DNA of 64,000 nt from Mixophyes australis (Eukaryota; Chordata; Amphibia; Anura; Limnodynastidae), in the NCBI GenBank assembly GCA_036250195.1, contig JAVHZZ010000011.1, positions 59,958,919 to 60,022,918 on the forward strand, written 5' to 3'. Both the position numbers and the translations under genes were made by a program. Under the pieces are notes generated by a model. It searched no databases. It saw only the letters and a list, made by a program, of their open reading frames with translations, and had not been told where the DNA came from. Numbering within the stretch: position 1 is the first letter of the stretch; each line of letters begins with the position of its first letter. Below are positions 23,520 to 34,300 of this stretch, piece by piece.

Positions 23520-24148
23520 GCTCCAAAAATCCCACAGTATCCATTAAAACCGGAGGTGGAATTATCCTGTTATTGAGAGGCTGTTGCAACAAGGGATTTT
23601 AATTCCTACATCCAGCACAGCAAATATTTCCCCGTGAAGAAGAGTGTGGGGAGGGGCTATAGATTAGTCTAGGACTTAAGGGGAATTAATAAAGTTGTTG
23701 AGAGCCAATTCCCCGTGGTGCCCAATCCAGCTGTCATCCTCATGCAGATTCCACCGTCTGCTAGTCACTTTACTGTCATTGACCTGTGTTCTGCCTTCTC
23801 CTCAGTCCCTCTTCACCCTGACAGCCAATACCTTTTTGCATTCTCCTACCGGGGGGTGCAATACACATGGACCAGACCTCCGCAGGGGTTCATTGACAGC
23901 CCCAGTATTTTCTCCCCAGTCTTACACGACTGTTTACAGTCCTTTCAACCAAGCAATGGGTCAGTTCTGATTCAATATGTGGACGATTTGTTGTTGTGCT
24001 ATGATTCTTTTATGTCATGTTTACATGATACTAAATTGTTGTTGCTCCATCTCTCAAAAACAGGGCACAAGGTGGCAAAGGACAAGTTACAGCCATGTCA
24101 GACTAAGATCAAATATTATGACACTGTCTCACCCAGGGGCTAAGACAC
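23520..24148 (+). pseudogene. pol: ERV-2 reverse transcriptase, fingers and palm
   Basis: The 23520-23714 stretch matches the RT start but is out of frame. 23715-24143 encodes the palm: FTVIDLCSAF with the first catalytic Asp, the PQGF-type box, and YVDD at 23976-23987. The YxDD residues are intact. The RT is split from protease upstream and from RNase H downstream by frame changes. Confidence 0.88.
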
Positions 24149-25411
24149 TTGACGGCCGAAAGAATTGAGGCCATACAACACATGACTCTGCCGCAGAGCC
24201 AGAAGCAAATTCGTACCTTTTTAGGGATGTGTGGATATTGTAGATCCTGGATCCCAGGTTTTTCTATTCTGGCATTACCATTGCAGGAACTAGTCTCTTC
24301 CTCAAAACCAGAACGTGTCGTACACACAGAGGAGTCAGAACAAGCGTTCTTTAGTCTCAAAGATAGTCTGACTAGATCACCTGCATTGGGAATACCTGAT
24401 TATGAAAAGCCTTTTGAGCTATACTGTACGGAAGCTGATGGTTGTGCAGCAGGTGTCCTCACACAGAAACATGGTGATGCTAACAGACCGGTAGCATACT
24501 ACAGTGCACAATTGGACACTGTGGCAAGATCACTCCCAACATGTCTCAGAAGTGTAGCAGCGACTGCTCTTCTGGCAAGTAAGAGCGAGGACGTAGTATT
24601 AAGACATGATTCAACTGTCTATATACCACATGCTGTATCAGCTCTGTTAAATTCAGCTCAAACCAGACATGTCTCTTCAGCTAGATTCACAAAATGGGAA
24701 CTAGCTCTGATGGCACCCTCAAACATCACCATCAGAAGATGTAGCACCTTAAATCCAGCTACATACCTTCAATATGTGTCTCAAGAGACACAAAGGGTGG
24801 GAGCTGAGGAGACCCTGGTTGATGATGAGTTTGGCAAGAGTACTGATACGCATGATTGTATGGAATACCTGAACCAGACCTTTACTGCCAGGCCCGACAT
24901 ACGTGACGCCCCCAGAGAAAATGTAGATTTTACGTTTTATACAGACGAGAGTTGTCATAGACAGACTGAGACGGTAGAACTATGTACTGGTTATGCTGTT
25001 GTGAATGATCAGGATGTTGTAGAAGCTAGACCCCTTGGCCCACCTCACTCAGCCCAGGTGGCTGAACTAGTAGCATTTAGGAGAGTGTGTGAGTTGGCAA
25101 AGGGTAAATCAGCTAATATATATACTGACTCTTGGTATGCCTTCGGGGTAGTGCACAATTTTGGGGCCCTTTGGCATCTTAGAAACTTTACGACAGCAGC
25201 AGGCACGCCAGTGGCACACTCACAACACATAAAAGGACTTTTGACAGCGATACAGTTACCCAGGACAGTAGCCATCATAAAATGTAAAGCCCACACCTCT
25301 GAAAAAGACCCGGTGTCAGTGGAAAACAACAGGGCGGACGAAGCTGCTAAATGGGCAGCAGGGCAACCTATGACTGTATTGACAGAGACTATGATGTTTT
25401 TCAGACATTAG
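24149..25411 (+). pseudogene. pol: ERV-2 RT connection domain and RNase H
   Basis: A 420-codon open segment. The first third is RT thumb/connection (QIRTFLGMCGYCRSWIPGF). The last third is RNase H: FYTDES with the first catalytic Asp, an Ala-Glu pair (QVAELVA) and NIYTDSWYAFG with another Asp, ending RADEAAKWAA. RNase H removes the RNA strand after first-strand synthesis. The sequence of domains is that of gamma/epsilon-type retroviral Pol. Confidence 0.88.
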
Positions 25412-26082
25412 ACATGCACAAATTAATTGTAATGCAAGATTTGTGTTCCCTGCAGGAGAAGGTGGTCTGGAAGGCAAAGGGATATGGTCAAGAGTCCTCA
25501 GGACTCTGGAGAGATGGACAAGGTAAGCCTGTAGCTCCCAGAACATACTATACAAGCCTGGCTGAAGCAGCACACAGTCTGACTCACCTGGGTAAAGAAG
25601 GTATGTGCAAACTGGTGAGAGCATACTGGTGTGCACCTGGATTTTCCTCTCTGGCTGGTAAGAAGGCAATGTCATGTCTTACTTGTTTGAGGAAAAATGT
25701 CAGGAAAACTATTCCAACTGCACCATCCCACATTCCTCCTACAGACGGACCTTTTCAGGTAATACAAATTGACTATATCCAATTACCACCTTGCAGGAAT
25801 CTAAAGTATGTGTTAGTATGTATTGATGTGTTTTCCGGTTGGTAGAAGCATATCCAGCAGCCACTAATACTGCAGTGTTCACTGCAAAGAAAATTGTACA
25901 AGAGTTTGTGTGTAGGTTCGGTATTCCTAGAATCATCGAAAGTAATAAGGGTACCCACTTTACTGGTGATATCTTCCAAAACATGTGTAAGCTCATGGGA
26001 ATCAGTAGCAGACTTCACACCCCTTACCGACAGTGGTAAGGTGGAAAGAGTAAATGGTACTATTAAGAACAAGTTTGGTAAG
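25412..26082 (+). pseudogene. pol: ERV-2 integrase, N-terminal and core (5' part)
   Basis: The zinc-binding N-terminus (LTHLGKEGMCK ... CLTCLRKN) and the first catalytic Asp (IQIDYIQLP) are in one frame to 25845. The rest of the core continues in two other frames. The second catalytic Asp is lost: the codon at 25944-25946 reads Asn in ESNKGTHF. The catalytic Glu (VERVNGT, about 26044) remains. The gene is then interrupted by a solo LTR at 26083. Confidence 0.85.
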
Positions 26083-26838
26083 TGTTACGACAAACAGTGC
26101 GGCATAAACTTATAGAACATATATAGGAGGTCTTCACCTATATCGCAGCCGCCTTTCCCGTAGAGACTGTTTATGCTCACAGATATTCAGTTGTCCCCAG
26201 GTCTTAAACTTAAAGTAGAATAAGTTTATACTCACACAGCCGTGTACGGGTACAGGTGATATCACACGGAACAGCGGCGGACCAGCGATCTGCAGACTGA
26301 ACGGAGCACCGGAGGAGGTGTCAGGAAACAGCACGATCAGGGTCACAGGCAATGGTTCGGAGTCCAGGGACAGCCAACGGATCAGGATCACAGGCAAAGG
26401 TTCAGAATCGGTACACAGGCAGAGGTCAAGGGTCACAGGCAAAGGCTCAAATTCCAAGGACAGGCAAGGGGTTATACACAGGTAGTCAGTATCCAAGGTT
26501 CTTCACCAAACAGTACAGGAGCAAGCTACAGACTGGCAGACAGAACTATAACTGGCAGGTAACTAAGCCCTCCCTGCCTTAAATACCAGTATTAACCAAT
26601 GGGAGCAGGGCAGAGCATCAGCCACAGGTGGCTGTAATAGACAAACCCATATGGCTACATTGCGCACGCGCCAGGCTGGAGCGAATGCCGGGACGCGGTG
26701 CTATCTGAAAAAGCGTCCCGACCGTTGCCTAGGCAACGGCCGGGACAACCCCCGGAAATGACATCCCGGTCGTCATAGTGATGGCCGGGACGCAGGTAAG
26801 AGGGTCGTGACGGCTGGGCACTCCCTCGGCTTGTAACA
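26083..26838 (-). mobile_element. Solo LTR (756 bp) inside ERV-2 integrase
   Basis: It starts TGTTAC and ends GTAACA, the TG...CA form of an LTR, with a perfect 5-bp target duplication GTAAG (26078-26082 and 26839-26843). Integrase coding sequence resumes right after. Read on the minus strand it has a TATTTAAG box (rc near 26580) followed by Cys-poor, CCTTTGCCTGTGA-type repeats, as in LTRs of Gypsy-like or ERV elements, so minus orientation is inferred. A Rep-like inverted repeat (CCGTTGCCTAGGCAACGG, 26721-26738) lies near one end. Confidence 0.93.
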
Positions 26839-26843
26839 GTAAG

Positions 26844-27350
26844 ATAATGGCTGAAACTGGGTTGGCGTGGCCTGAAGCTTTGCCACTAGTCCTCCATAGC
26901 ATCCGAACCACTCCCAGACCTCCTCTTAATCTGTCCCCCTTTGAGATACTGTTCGACCGACAACCTTATTTGTTCGTGAGTCCACAAGACGACTTGAAGT
27001 GTAATAATGAAGTGACTTTGCAATATCCTATTAAAATGAGCAGACAGCTAAAGCAACAGCAACAAAAATTAAAAATGCTGTCACCTGGTATGCCAGAAAT
27101 TAACTGTCATGATGTTGAACCTGGGGACTATGTTATGATCCACAATTTCTTACACTCAGGTTGTTTAACAGACTGTTGGGAAGGCCCGTACCAAGTGCTG
27201 CTGACCAGTACCACATCACTGAAGGTTGCAGAGAGAAACACTTGGGTCCATTCCACCCACTGCAGGAAAGTCAGTAACCCGGAGAAAGTGCGAGATAAAA
27301 CTGAGACTGACACCGATCTGTCACTTGTAAACCTGTTCCGGGAGACCTAA
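26844..27350 (+). pseudogene. pol: ERV-2 integrase, C-terminal part
   Basis: It carries LPLVLHSIRTTPR and LSPFEILF, the end of the integrase core in gamma/epsilon-type Pol, and then the SH3-like C-terminal domain with WEGPYQVLLTS and WVHSTHC. This domain binds DNA and the RT. The stop is at 27348-27350, so the natural Pol terminus is preserved although the protein upstream is broken. Confidence 0.88.
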
Positions 27351-28116
27351 TGCCTGCAGTCAAGATGCCTGAGCCAAGGACGTTGCCCAGACTATCTTCC
27401 CAGCAATGGAGTGGCGATTTTTGTTTTTCTTTTTTTCCAGGATTTTTTTCGTTTTTACTTTTTATAGGACACCCTATTTTTGTGAAGAAGAATGGAGGAC
27501 AGAGGCAGGTTCTGGTAGTGATACCGATGAGATGGATGTCGAGGAAAAGTTACTAGAATACCCAGAGCAGCCCATTATCAAGCTTGGTCCAGGGGTTATG
27601 AAGAGGTCTGCTAGCTCTGGAACTCGGAGACAGTGTGAGGGTCTGTTGTCTGATGAGTATTGTATATGTAAGTTCTGTGACTCCCTAGTTGAAGAGAAGT
27701 GCATCCAGCGATGCCAGTCCACTGGTAATCTGGATGTGGGCGGGCATCCTCTGGAAGATTATCACTCCTTAGTGGGTAAGGTTTTAAACCAAACTGAGTG
27801 CTGGGTGTGCTCTGATGTGCCTCAGGGACAGCATAACATAGGACTAGTGCCATTCCCACTAAACATCTCTGAGGTACTCGAATTGAGGGGAGGGAGGCCC
27901 ATAGAAGGGAGGTACAATAACACTAGGTCCCCTAGTCTGAAGCTTCGACAATACTCCTTAGACAGATCTTTACTGTGCTTAAATATCTCTCATGCAAAGC
28001 GTCTGGAGAATTGGGAAGCTGACCTATCAGATCAGACAATGACTCGCCACACTCATTTTGGAGGGAAACTTACAAGGTCACCAATAGGCAGAATTTTGAT
28101 GGACACCACAAATTAG
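27350..28116 (+). pseudogene. env: ERV-2 env surface-subunit fragment
   Basis: An open frame from 27406 contains an acidic stretch, several N-x-T/S sites and the CWVC motif at 27799-27810. The CxxC motif characterises surface subunits of gamma-type Env, where it partners the TM C-x6-CC motif. A hydrophobic run near 27420-27470 could be the signal peptide. The frame ends at 28116 and no TM subunit or 3' LTR follows, so the element is truncated on its 3' side. Confidence 0.75.
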
Positions 28117-29124
28117 GGCGTGTAACCAATCATAAGAAAAATAAGATTAACTAGATGGGCTACGTGGTTCTTACCTGTTGCGAAATTCTGTTTCTAAATT
28201 TGAAATCATAAATATTTTAAACTATAGAAAAAGCTATACAATGCCATAGACAAAAATCTTCCAGTTTAACATGTTCAATTAATGCTTCTTATACTTACAC
28301 ACAATCCAAAATTTGAATGAACTGTTTATACTCCTCTCAAACCCTAAAACCTTAATGAACATGTTCCTTGCGCAATACATTGCATGCATCCTGTGGTTGG
28401 CAGGATATTCAGCACTCTCAAGACTACTGTCACACACAAAATGGTGAAGCCAATTCAGATTTGTGTGTTCACTGGAATACGTACATGCACTCAATGCAAC
28501 TGAAGGCCTGAGGAACTTTGATGCACATAAACAGTCTCCACATCCATCTCAATCATACCTGATTTATGGATAATTTATTTGTGTATGCAAATTTTGAGCT
28601 ACACGCTACAGCCCAATTTCTACATGTGCTGAAAATTCGCTAAACTTAAGTACAAGCATCAGTACTCTTCTTCGTTAACTTATAAACAGCTGGTTCATTT
28701 TGCAATAAGACCTTGTCCTATGGAGGGCTTTCGACTTTTACCAGTTTGACTAGTTTTGGTTCATTCATTTTCTCTGAGTATTTATAACAAATGTGTCTAT
28801 CTATATATGCTGATCTGAGCAAGCATTGCATTTGTTTAAAATTGTCTGATGTTTTATTATATTGAAACTAGTTTGTTACTTTTCATGTTGAAACAGTCTA
28901 ATTTTATGTATATATCCATTGCTTCATATTTCTAGCGCTAATTATGCACTCAGTTTACACTACTGTGCAGTTTTACAAATACAAGATTTCCGTCAAAGAA
29001 TTGATGTATGAAGTTATGTTAAAGTCAGCTTACTCCTTGTAAGAGAATGCTTAGTTTGGTTTTCGTGGTTCTATGGTTGACATAAATTATTGCTAGGGTA
29101 AATGACACTAATGCCTAGATCCTA
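28117..29124. other. No gene recognised
   Basis: AT-rich DNA after the truncated ERV-2 env. Only short ORFs without domains occur. No LTR similar to the 5' LTR was found here. Confidence 0.5.
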
Positions 29125-29611
29125 GGCTCCCAAAGTGTGCGCCGCGGCTCACAGGGTTGTTGCAGCGCTGTCACAGGGGTACCATGACCAGGAAGAGAAA
29201 AAATAACCTTAACCAATCCAGCGGCGCCCAGGACCATGCATCCTCCTCCCTTCTTATTGAATGTTCGGCTTGACATCATCACGCCCGACATTCAGTGACA
29301 AGCAGCAGGAGAGAGGATGCTGGGTCCCAAGCACCGCCGAATTGGTAAGAAGACAAAGGAAAAGAGAACAAATAGCAGTAAGAAGGTCAAGTATGGCAAG
29401 TAAAGAAACGGAGGGGAACAGTGATAGGAAACAGCAATGGAGGGGCAAAAGAATGAAGGCGGGGCAGAGCGTGTGGAGACGATGCAGGGGCGGCAGAGTG
29501 TGTGGAGACGATGCAAGGGCAAGCAGAGTGAGTTAGCTGTAAATTATTCTTTGACAGAAATATAATTGAAAAAAAATAAAAATAAATGTGTATTTTTGCA
29601 TACAACTAAAT
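29125..29611 (+). mobile_element. hAT element fragment (copy B)
   Basis: It matches copy A in reverse: CCCAAAGTGTGCGCCGCGG at the left, a hairpin region (29222-29335) with a decayed TGACATCA, CAAGTATGGCAAGTAAAG (the splice-donor position, GT changed to GC) and TTTGACAGAAATATAATTGA. The minisatellite is short (GGCAGAGTGTGTGGAGACGA, two copies, 29462-29520). Its right part stops where the DIRS terminal repeat begins at 29612. Confidence 0.8.
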
Positions 29612-29952
29612 AATGGGATTTTTATACTTAAAATCAGTTTCTCTTAGTCCATTGGGGGACAACGGGGTATAGAGTAGGGACAGGGCGAACTAGCACTTTA
29701 AACTTCTGTTTAACTAAGCCCTAGCTCCTTCCCCTCTATAACCCACCTCCTGCAAAACCTCAGTCTATGTTTAACCAAGCCCACAGAAAGTGGAGATAGA
29801 GAAAAAACAAGAAAAGAGAATAAACTAACAAACATTCTCTTCACAACAAGACATGTCCAACAGAAGGAGAAACTAGAGCGTTAAGGGTGGGCGCCCGGTG
29901 TCCCCCAATGGACTAAGAGAAACGGATTTTACGTACGTATAAAAATCCCATT
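29612..29952. repeat. DIRS terminal/internal complementary inverted repeats
   Basis: About 54-bp arms at 29612-29664 and 29899-29952 are near-perfect reverse complements (TCTCTTAGTCCATTGGGGGA at left, its complement at right). Paired ends near an internal complementary region are the hallmark of DIRS elements, which replicate through a circular intermediate. A weaker echo of the GGGGGACACC core occurs at 29966-29985. Confidence 0.82.
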
Positions 29953-31990
29953 TTCTCTGTCTTCCTTTGGGGGACACCAGGGACATCCCAAACCTGTCCT
30001 ACGGGAGGGAACGCTCAGAAGAAATGGCACGAAACACCGTTCTTCTAAAACTTGCATTCTTGGATGCAAACACATTAAACTTGTAAAAGTTATTGAATGT
30101 GTGCAGACCACGTGGCCGCTTTACACAGCTGTTCTCTGGAAACACCATAGCGGGCCGCCCAGGAAGCACTTACAGACCCTGTAGAGTGCTTGCATAGATT
30201 ATCTGGGACAGGCTCCCCAGCCTTACTATAAGCTTGACGAATAACAGCCGTAATACACCTAGTAATAATTACTTTAGAAGCTAGCCAGCCTCTTTTGTGA
30301 GCATGATAGAGACTCAAAAGATTGTCAGTCTTGCGCATCTTCTGAGACCTCTGCACATAAATTCAGAAGACTCGGACAACATTGAGAAAACCAATAGAAA
30401 TATCGGTAAACTTAATACATAAAATCAGGACCGGAATGACAATGTGCTGATTTAGATAAAAACCAGACAACTGTAGGAAGGAAAGAGGTCCTGTTTCCAA
30501 GAACTGCCATGTTTTTATGAAAAACAAGAAGAGAATTGTAAGATAAAGCAACAAGTTCTGAAAACTGTGCGTGCCGTAGAAATGGGCACAACCGTTTTCT
30601 AGGACAGAAATTTGAATTCCACTGTATTCAAAGGTTCAAAAGGCGGATGCTGTAAAGCAGGGTTGTCCAACCTTTTAGCTTCCCTGGGCCACATTGGAAG
30701 ACGACGAGTTGATTTGGGCCGCACATATAATACACTAACACTAACGATAGCTGATCATCAAAAAAACCATAGAAAACATAGTTAACATATTAAACTTACT
30801 TGGAAATGAAGTTAGTAAGAGTTAGGAAACCTGTTGCAGAATCAGGATTAAAGCAGTAGTCCCATTACCAGCTACAATTTAACTTACCTGCATCTGTCCC
30901 TTAGTGGGGTTCGGGGAATTAAATGCCAAAAACTTTTTTTTCCTCTTTATGCACCCATGAATCATTTTTTTTATTGACCTGTTTGAAATGGTCACCGATA
31001 TAGCATCAGGAGGACTACTAGAAATCTACAGAGATTTAAAGATAGGGTGGCTTGAAAAATGGTTTATGGAGCAGCCTCCGATGAGGGTAACAGTAGGTGA
31101 TATTTTCACCCTACTCAGCACTGCACATTTAAAATGGTTTAAAATATTATAAATACGATCATCTCTTAATATTTATATTAGATACATACAGAGAACACAG
31201 CTAGTTCATAATTGCATGGTGCAGAAAGTCCAAATTCAGAGTAACAACAATAAGATACTGGATAATCTTTCACTGCTGCTGATAGTTTGCGCAGGTGACT
31301 CCTCTGTGCTGCACTACGCAATGGATGTCGGGTGTTATGACGTTACCCCCGACACTCACTGCGAGCGCCAAACGGAGGAGACCAGGGAGGGAGCCGAAGC
31401 GCCAGCTGACGTGACCGCAAGGTAAGTATTTTTTTCTTTTAGCGCTGCCCCCTTGCCACAACCAAAACTCCTGCTGGGCCACATTTACAGGAATGCTGGG
31501 CTGGGTTGGACAACCAGGCTGTAAAGCATTCAACACCAAATTCAAATCCCATGGTGGTACCGGAAGAACATATGGAGGTTGTACATGGAGAACGCCCTGA
31601 ATGAAAGTGTGCACATAAGGAATGGATAGTAAGTTTTCTTTGAAAGAAGACAGAAAAAGCTGACACCTGACCTTTAAGAGAACTAAGGTGCAAACCTGCA
31701 TCCTACCCGTCCTGCAAGAACCTTAGTAACCTGGCCAAGCAAAAAGAAGTTGGATATCCCTTCTTTTTATACCAGTCAATAAAAGATTTCCAGACTCGAT
31801 GAGAAAAAAAGGCTGGTTTCCGAGCACAAAGCATGGTTTGCACCACAAGTTCGGAAACACCTTAGCGCTTAGGATCATAGCTTCAACAGTCACACCGTTA
31901 AAGCCAGACATTGTAAACGTAGATGACAAAAAAGGGATCTTGAGTTAATAGATCTGGGCGTAACGGCAACCGCCAGGTCCGAGCTTGTCG
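29953..31990 (-). pseudogene. DIRS tyrosine recombinase, broken
   Basis: Read right to left. The N-terminal/core part (about 31990-31530) includes VPPWDLNLVLNAL, typical of DIRS recombinases. After the hAT insertion, the C-terminal catalytic part (30356-30050) has HSTGSVSASWAARYGVS and KAATWS followed by an HTFNNFY tail. The enzyme would integrate a circular DNA by recombination. In the usual H-x-x-R box the Arg is replaced by Gly here. Stops and frameshifts add to inactivation. Confidence 0.85.
30658..31518 (+). mobile_element. Non-autonomous hAT element (copy C) in the DIRS recombinase
   Basis: 861 bp with inverted ends (CAGGGTTGTCCAACC / GGTTGGACAACC) and an 8-bp target duplication CTGTAAAG (30650-30657 and 31519-31526). 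It contains a hairpin with GTCGGGTGTTATGACG pairing to CCCCGACAC (31327-31357), then GTAAGTA (31422-31428) in the context AAG|GTAAGTA. It has no minisatellite and no transposase. Confidence 0.92.
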
Positions 31991-32004
31991 GTGTACCAGG
32001 CCCT

Positions 32005-32629
32005 CTGCGGTCAATCCAACGCCATCAGAAGAACTGGAACAACCTCTCTCTTTACCTTTCTTAACACCCTTGGAAGCATGGCTACCGGTGGAAAAAAGTA
32101 CACTAAGCAATACCTCCAAGGGACAGACATGACGTCTACTGCAAAAGCCATAGAATCTTTTGGACGGGAGCAGAAGAGGAGAACCTTGCGGTTCATCCGA
32201 GATGCCACCATGTCGACATTCGGGTGACCCCACCATTCCACCAACTGACAAAACACCTTAGGATGAAGGGACAATTTCCGCATTGCCAAGGGACTTTTGG
32301 TACCGCTCTGATGATTGAGGTATGCCACTGACGTGGCATGGTCTGACTGAATTTTCACTGGCCTTCCCTGCAGCAAGTGTTGTGCGCTTATAAGAGCATG
32401 AAGACTGCTCACAGTTCAAAGACATTGATTGGAAGCTTGGATTTCTTTTGAGTACAAAAACCCTGAAACCGAGATTAGAGGCCTTCTGTCTTCATGCTCG
32501 AAGGCTGGCATCCTTTGTGATTAAAGTCCAATTTTAAATTGTTATTTGCGTCCCCTGGCGAGAATCTGTTTATGTGACCACCAAAGAAGCAACTAACTGG
32601 TCTGCGGAGGCAGGTGAAATACCTGGGCC
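32005..32629 (-). pseudogene. DIRS RNase H domain and flanking Pol
   Basis: Minus-strand frame 32412-32011 carries VKIQSDHATSVAYLNHQSGT (RNase H, with catalytic Asp) and downstream VDMVASRMNRK and AVDVMSVPW, phrases characteristic of DIRS1-like Pol. RNase H in DIRS sits between RT and the tyrosine recombinase, as here. The frame is interrupted by stops and by the foldback insertion at 32630. Confidence 0.88.
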
Positions 32630-34286
32630 AAAAAAGGAGAAAAAGCGAAGTTTCTGATATAAGGTGCACTAAATCTTCTGATAGATAATATCGATAATTA
32701 CCATCCTATAAAACATAACTTTTATTAGGTAATAACTTAAAAGCGAAATATACAGAAATATATCAATTAAAATCCCATGGATGTAAATAAAAGGCTGGAT
32801 ACACTCAAATTAGTACCTATATAATCCCACTATAAGTTATATGGTACAGAGGTATAATAGTGTGATTAATATGGATAAGTCAGATAGTAAGTAAAGAAAC
32901 ATACGCCATAATAAGCAGTTATGTCTCTAATATAATGTCTGTTAAATAACAGGCTATACAGGCTGATAATGTCCAGCTGACAGATAGAGGTTGGAACAAA
33001 ATGTCCCAATTACCTCTTATAAATCGCAAACGCTGGTATATAGTTCCTTCTGACTCTATCCTGCAGATCAACAATCAGTTGAAATGGAAACTACCCTGCA
33101 GCATGTTCAGTAGCGTAATATATAAAGTGTGGCAGGAGCGTTGTTTGAAAATTGTAGTTGTTGGTATGCTATCCCTTCCAACTCATTCCTGCCATTTGTA
33201 ATCAGTTGTAGTATAATCTACCCTGCAGCATATTCAATAGCGCTATATGAAGGATCACTCAGAGGCGCTGTCACAGATTGCTGTTATGGGGAGTGTATTG
33301 CTAACTGCCTGCTAGGTTTCCCCTCTAACTCAAGGCAAAAGCCTTGATTAAGCAACAGCGAAACGCGCGTCGGCGTATCAGCTGGCCACACTCGATATTT
33401 GCAATAAGAGGAGTCTGATTATTTAACTACCCCTATAAGCCCAGAGTTAGAGGGGAAACCTAGCAGGCAGTTAGCAATACACTCCCCATAACAGCAATCT
33501 GTGACAGCGCCTCTGAGTGATCCTTCATATAGCGCTATTGAATATGCTGCAGGGTAGATTATACTACAACTGATTACAAATGGCAGGAATGAGTTGGAAG
33601 GGATAGCATACCAACAACTACAATTTTCAAACAACGCTCCTGCCACACTTTATATATTACGCTACTGAACATGCTGCAGGGTAGTTTCCATTTCAACTGA
33701 TTGTTGATCTGCAGGATAGAGTCAGAAGGAACTATATACCAGCGTTTGCGATTTATAAGAGGTAATTGGGACATTTTGTTCCAACCTCTATCTGTCAGCT
33801 GGACATTATCAGCCTGTATAGCCTGTTATTTAACAGACATTATATTAGAGACATAACTGCTTATTATGGCGTATGTTTCTTTACTTACTATCTGACTTAT
33901 CCATATTAATCACACTATTATACCTCTGTACCATATAACTTATAGTGGGATTATATAGGTACTAATTTGAGTGTATCCAGCCTTTTATTTACATCCATGG
34001 GATTTTAATTGATATATTTCTGTATATTTCGCTTTTAAGTTATTACCTAATAAAAGTTATGTTTTATAGGATGGTAATTATCGATATTATCTATCAGAAG
34101 ATTTAGTGCACCTTATATCAGAAACTTCGCTTTTTCTCCTTTTTTGTCTACATTATACTTGGAGTTTCAAGGTTGCACCCCAATTACCAATTAAGAGATC
34201 CTATTTAGGAGACATTTATAGGGATATATGTACTACAATTGGGTAAAATCTTATAGTCAGTGCGGTGATCCAACTCTACTCCATAC
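32630..34286. mobile_element. Foldback element, 1,657 bp, with 14-bp target duplication
   Basis: Two arms of roughly 700 bp (about 32630-33337 and 33437-34145) are reverse complements with very few differences: the same predicted peptides appear at 33001-33201 plus and 33574-33774 minus. A loop of about 100 bp holds GCGAAACGCGCGTCGG. A 141-bp unique tail (34146-34286) follows the right arm. The flanks repeat GAAATACCTGGGCC exactly (32616-32629 and 34287-34300), and both copies fit the DIRS reading frame. No protein is encoded. Confidence 0.93.
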
Positions 34287-34300
34287 GAAATACCTGGGCC

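Noticed and set aside
33001..33774. Two identical 66-75-codon ORFs on opposite strands
   Set aside because: Mirror copies produced by the foldback arms, no domain, no codon signal.
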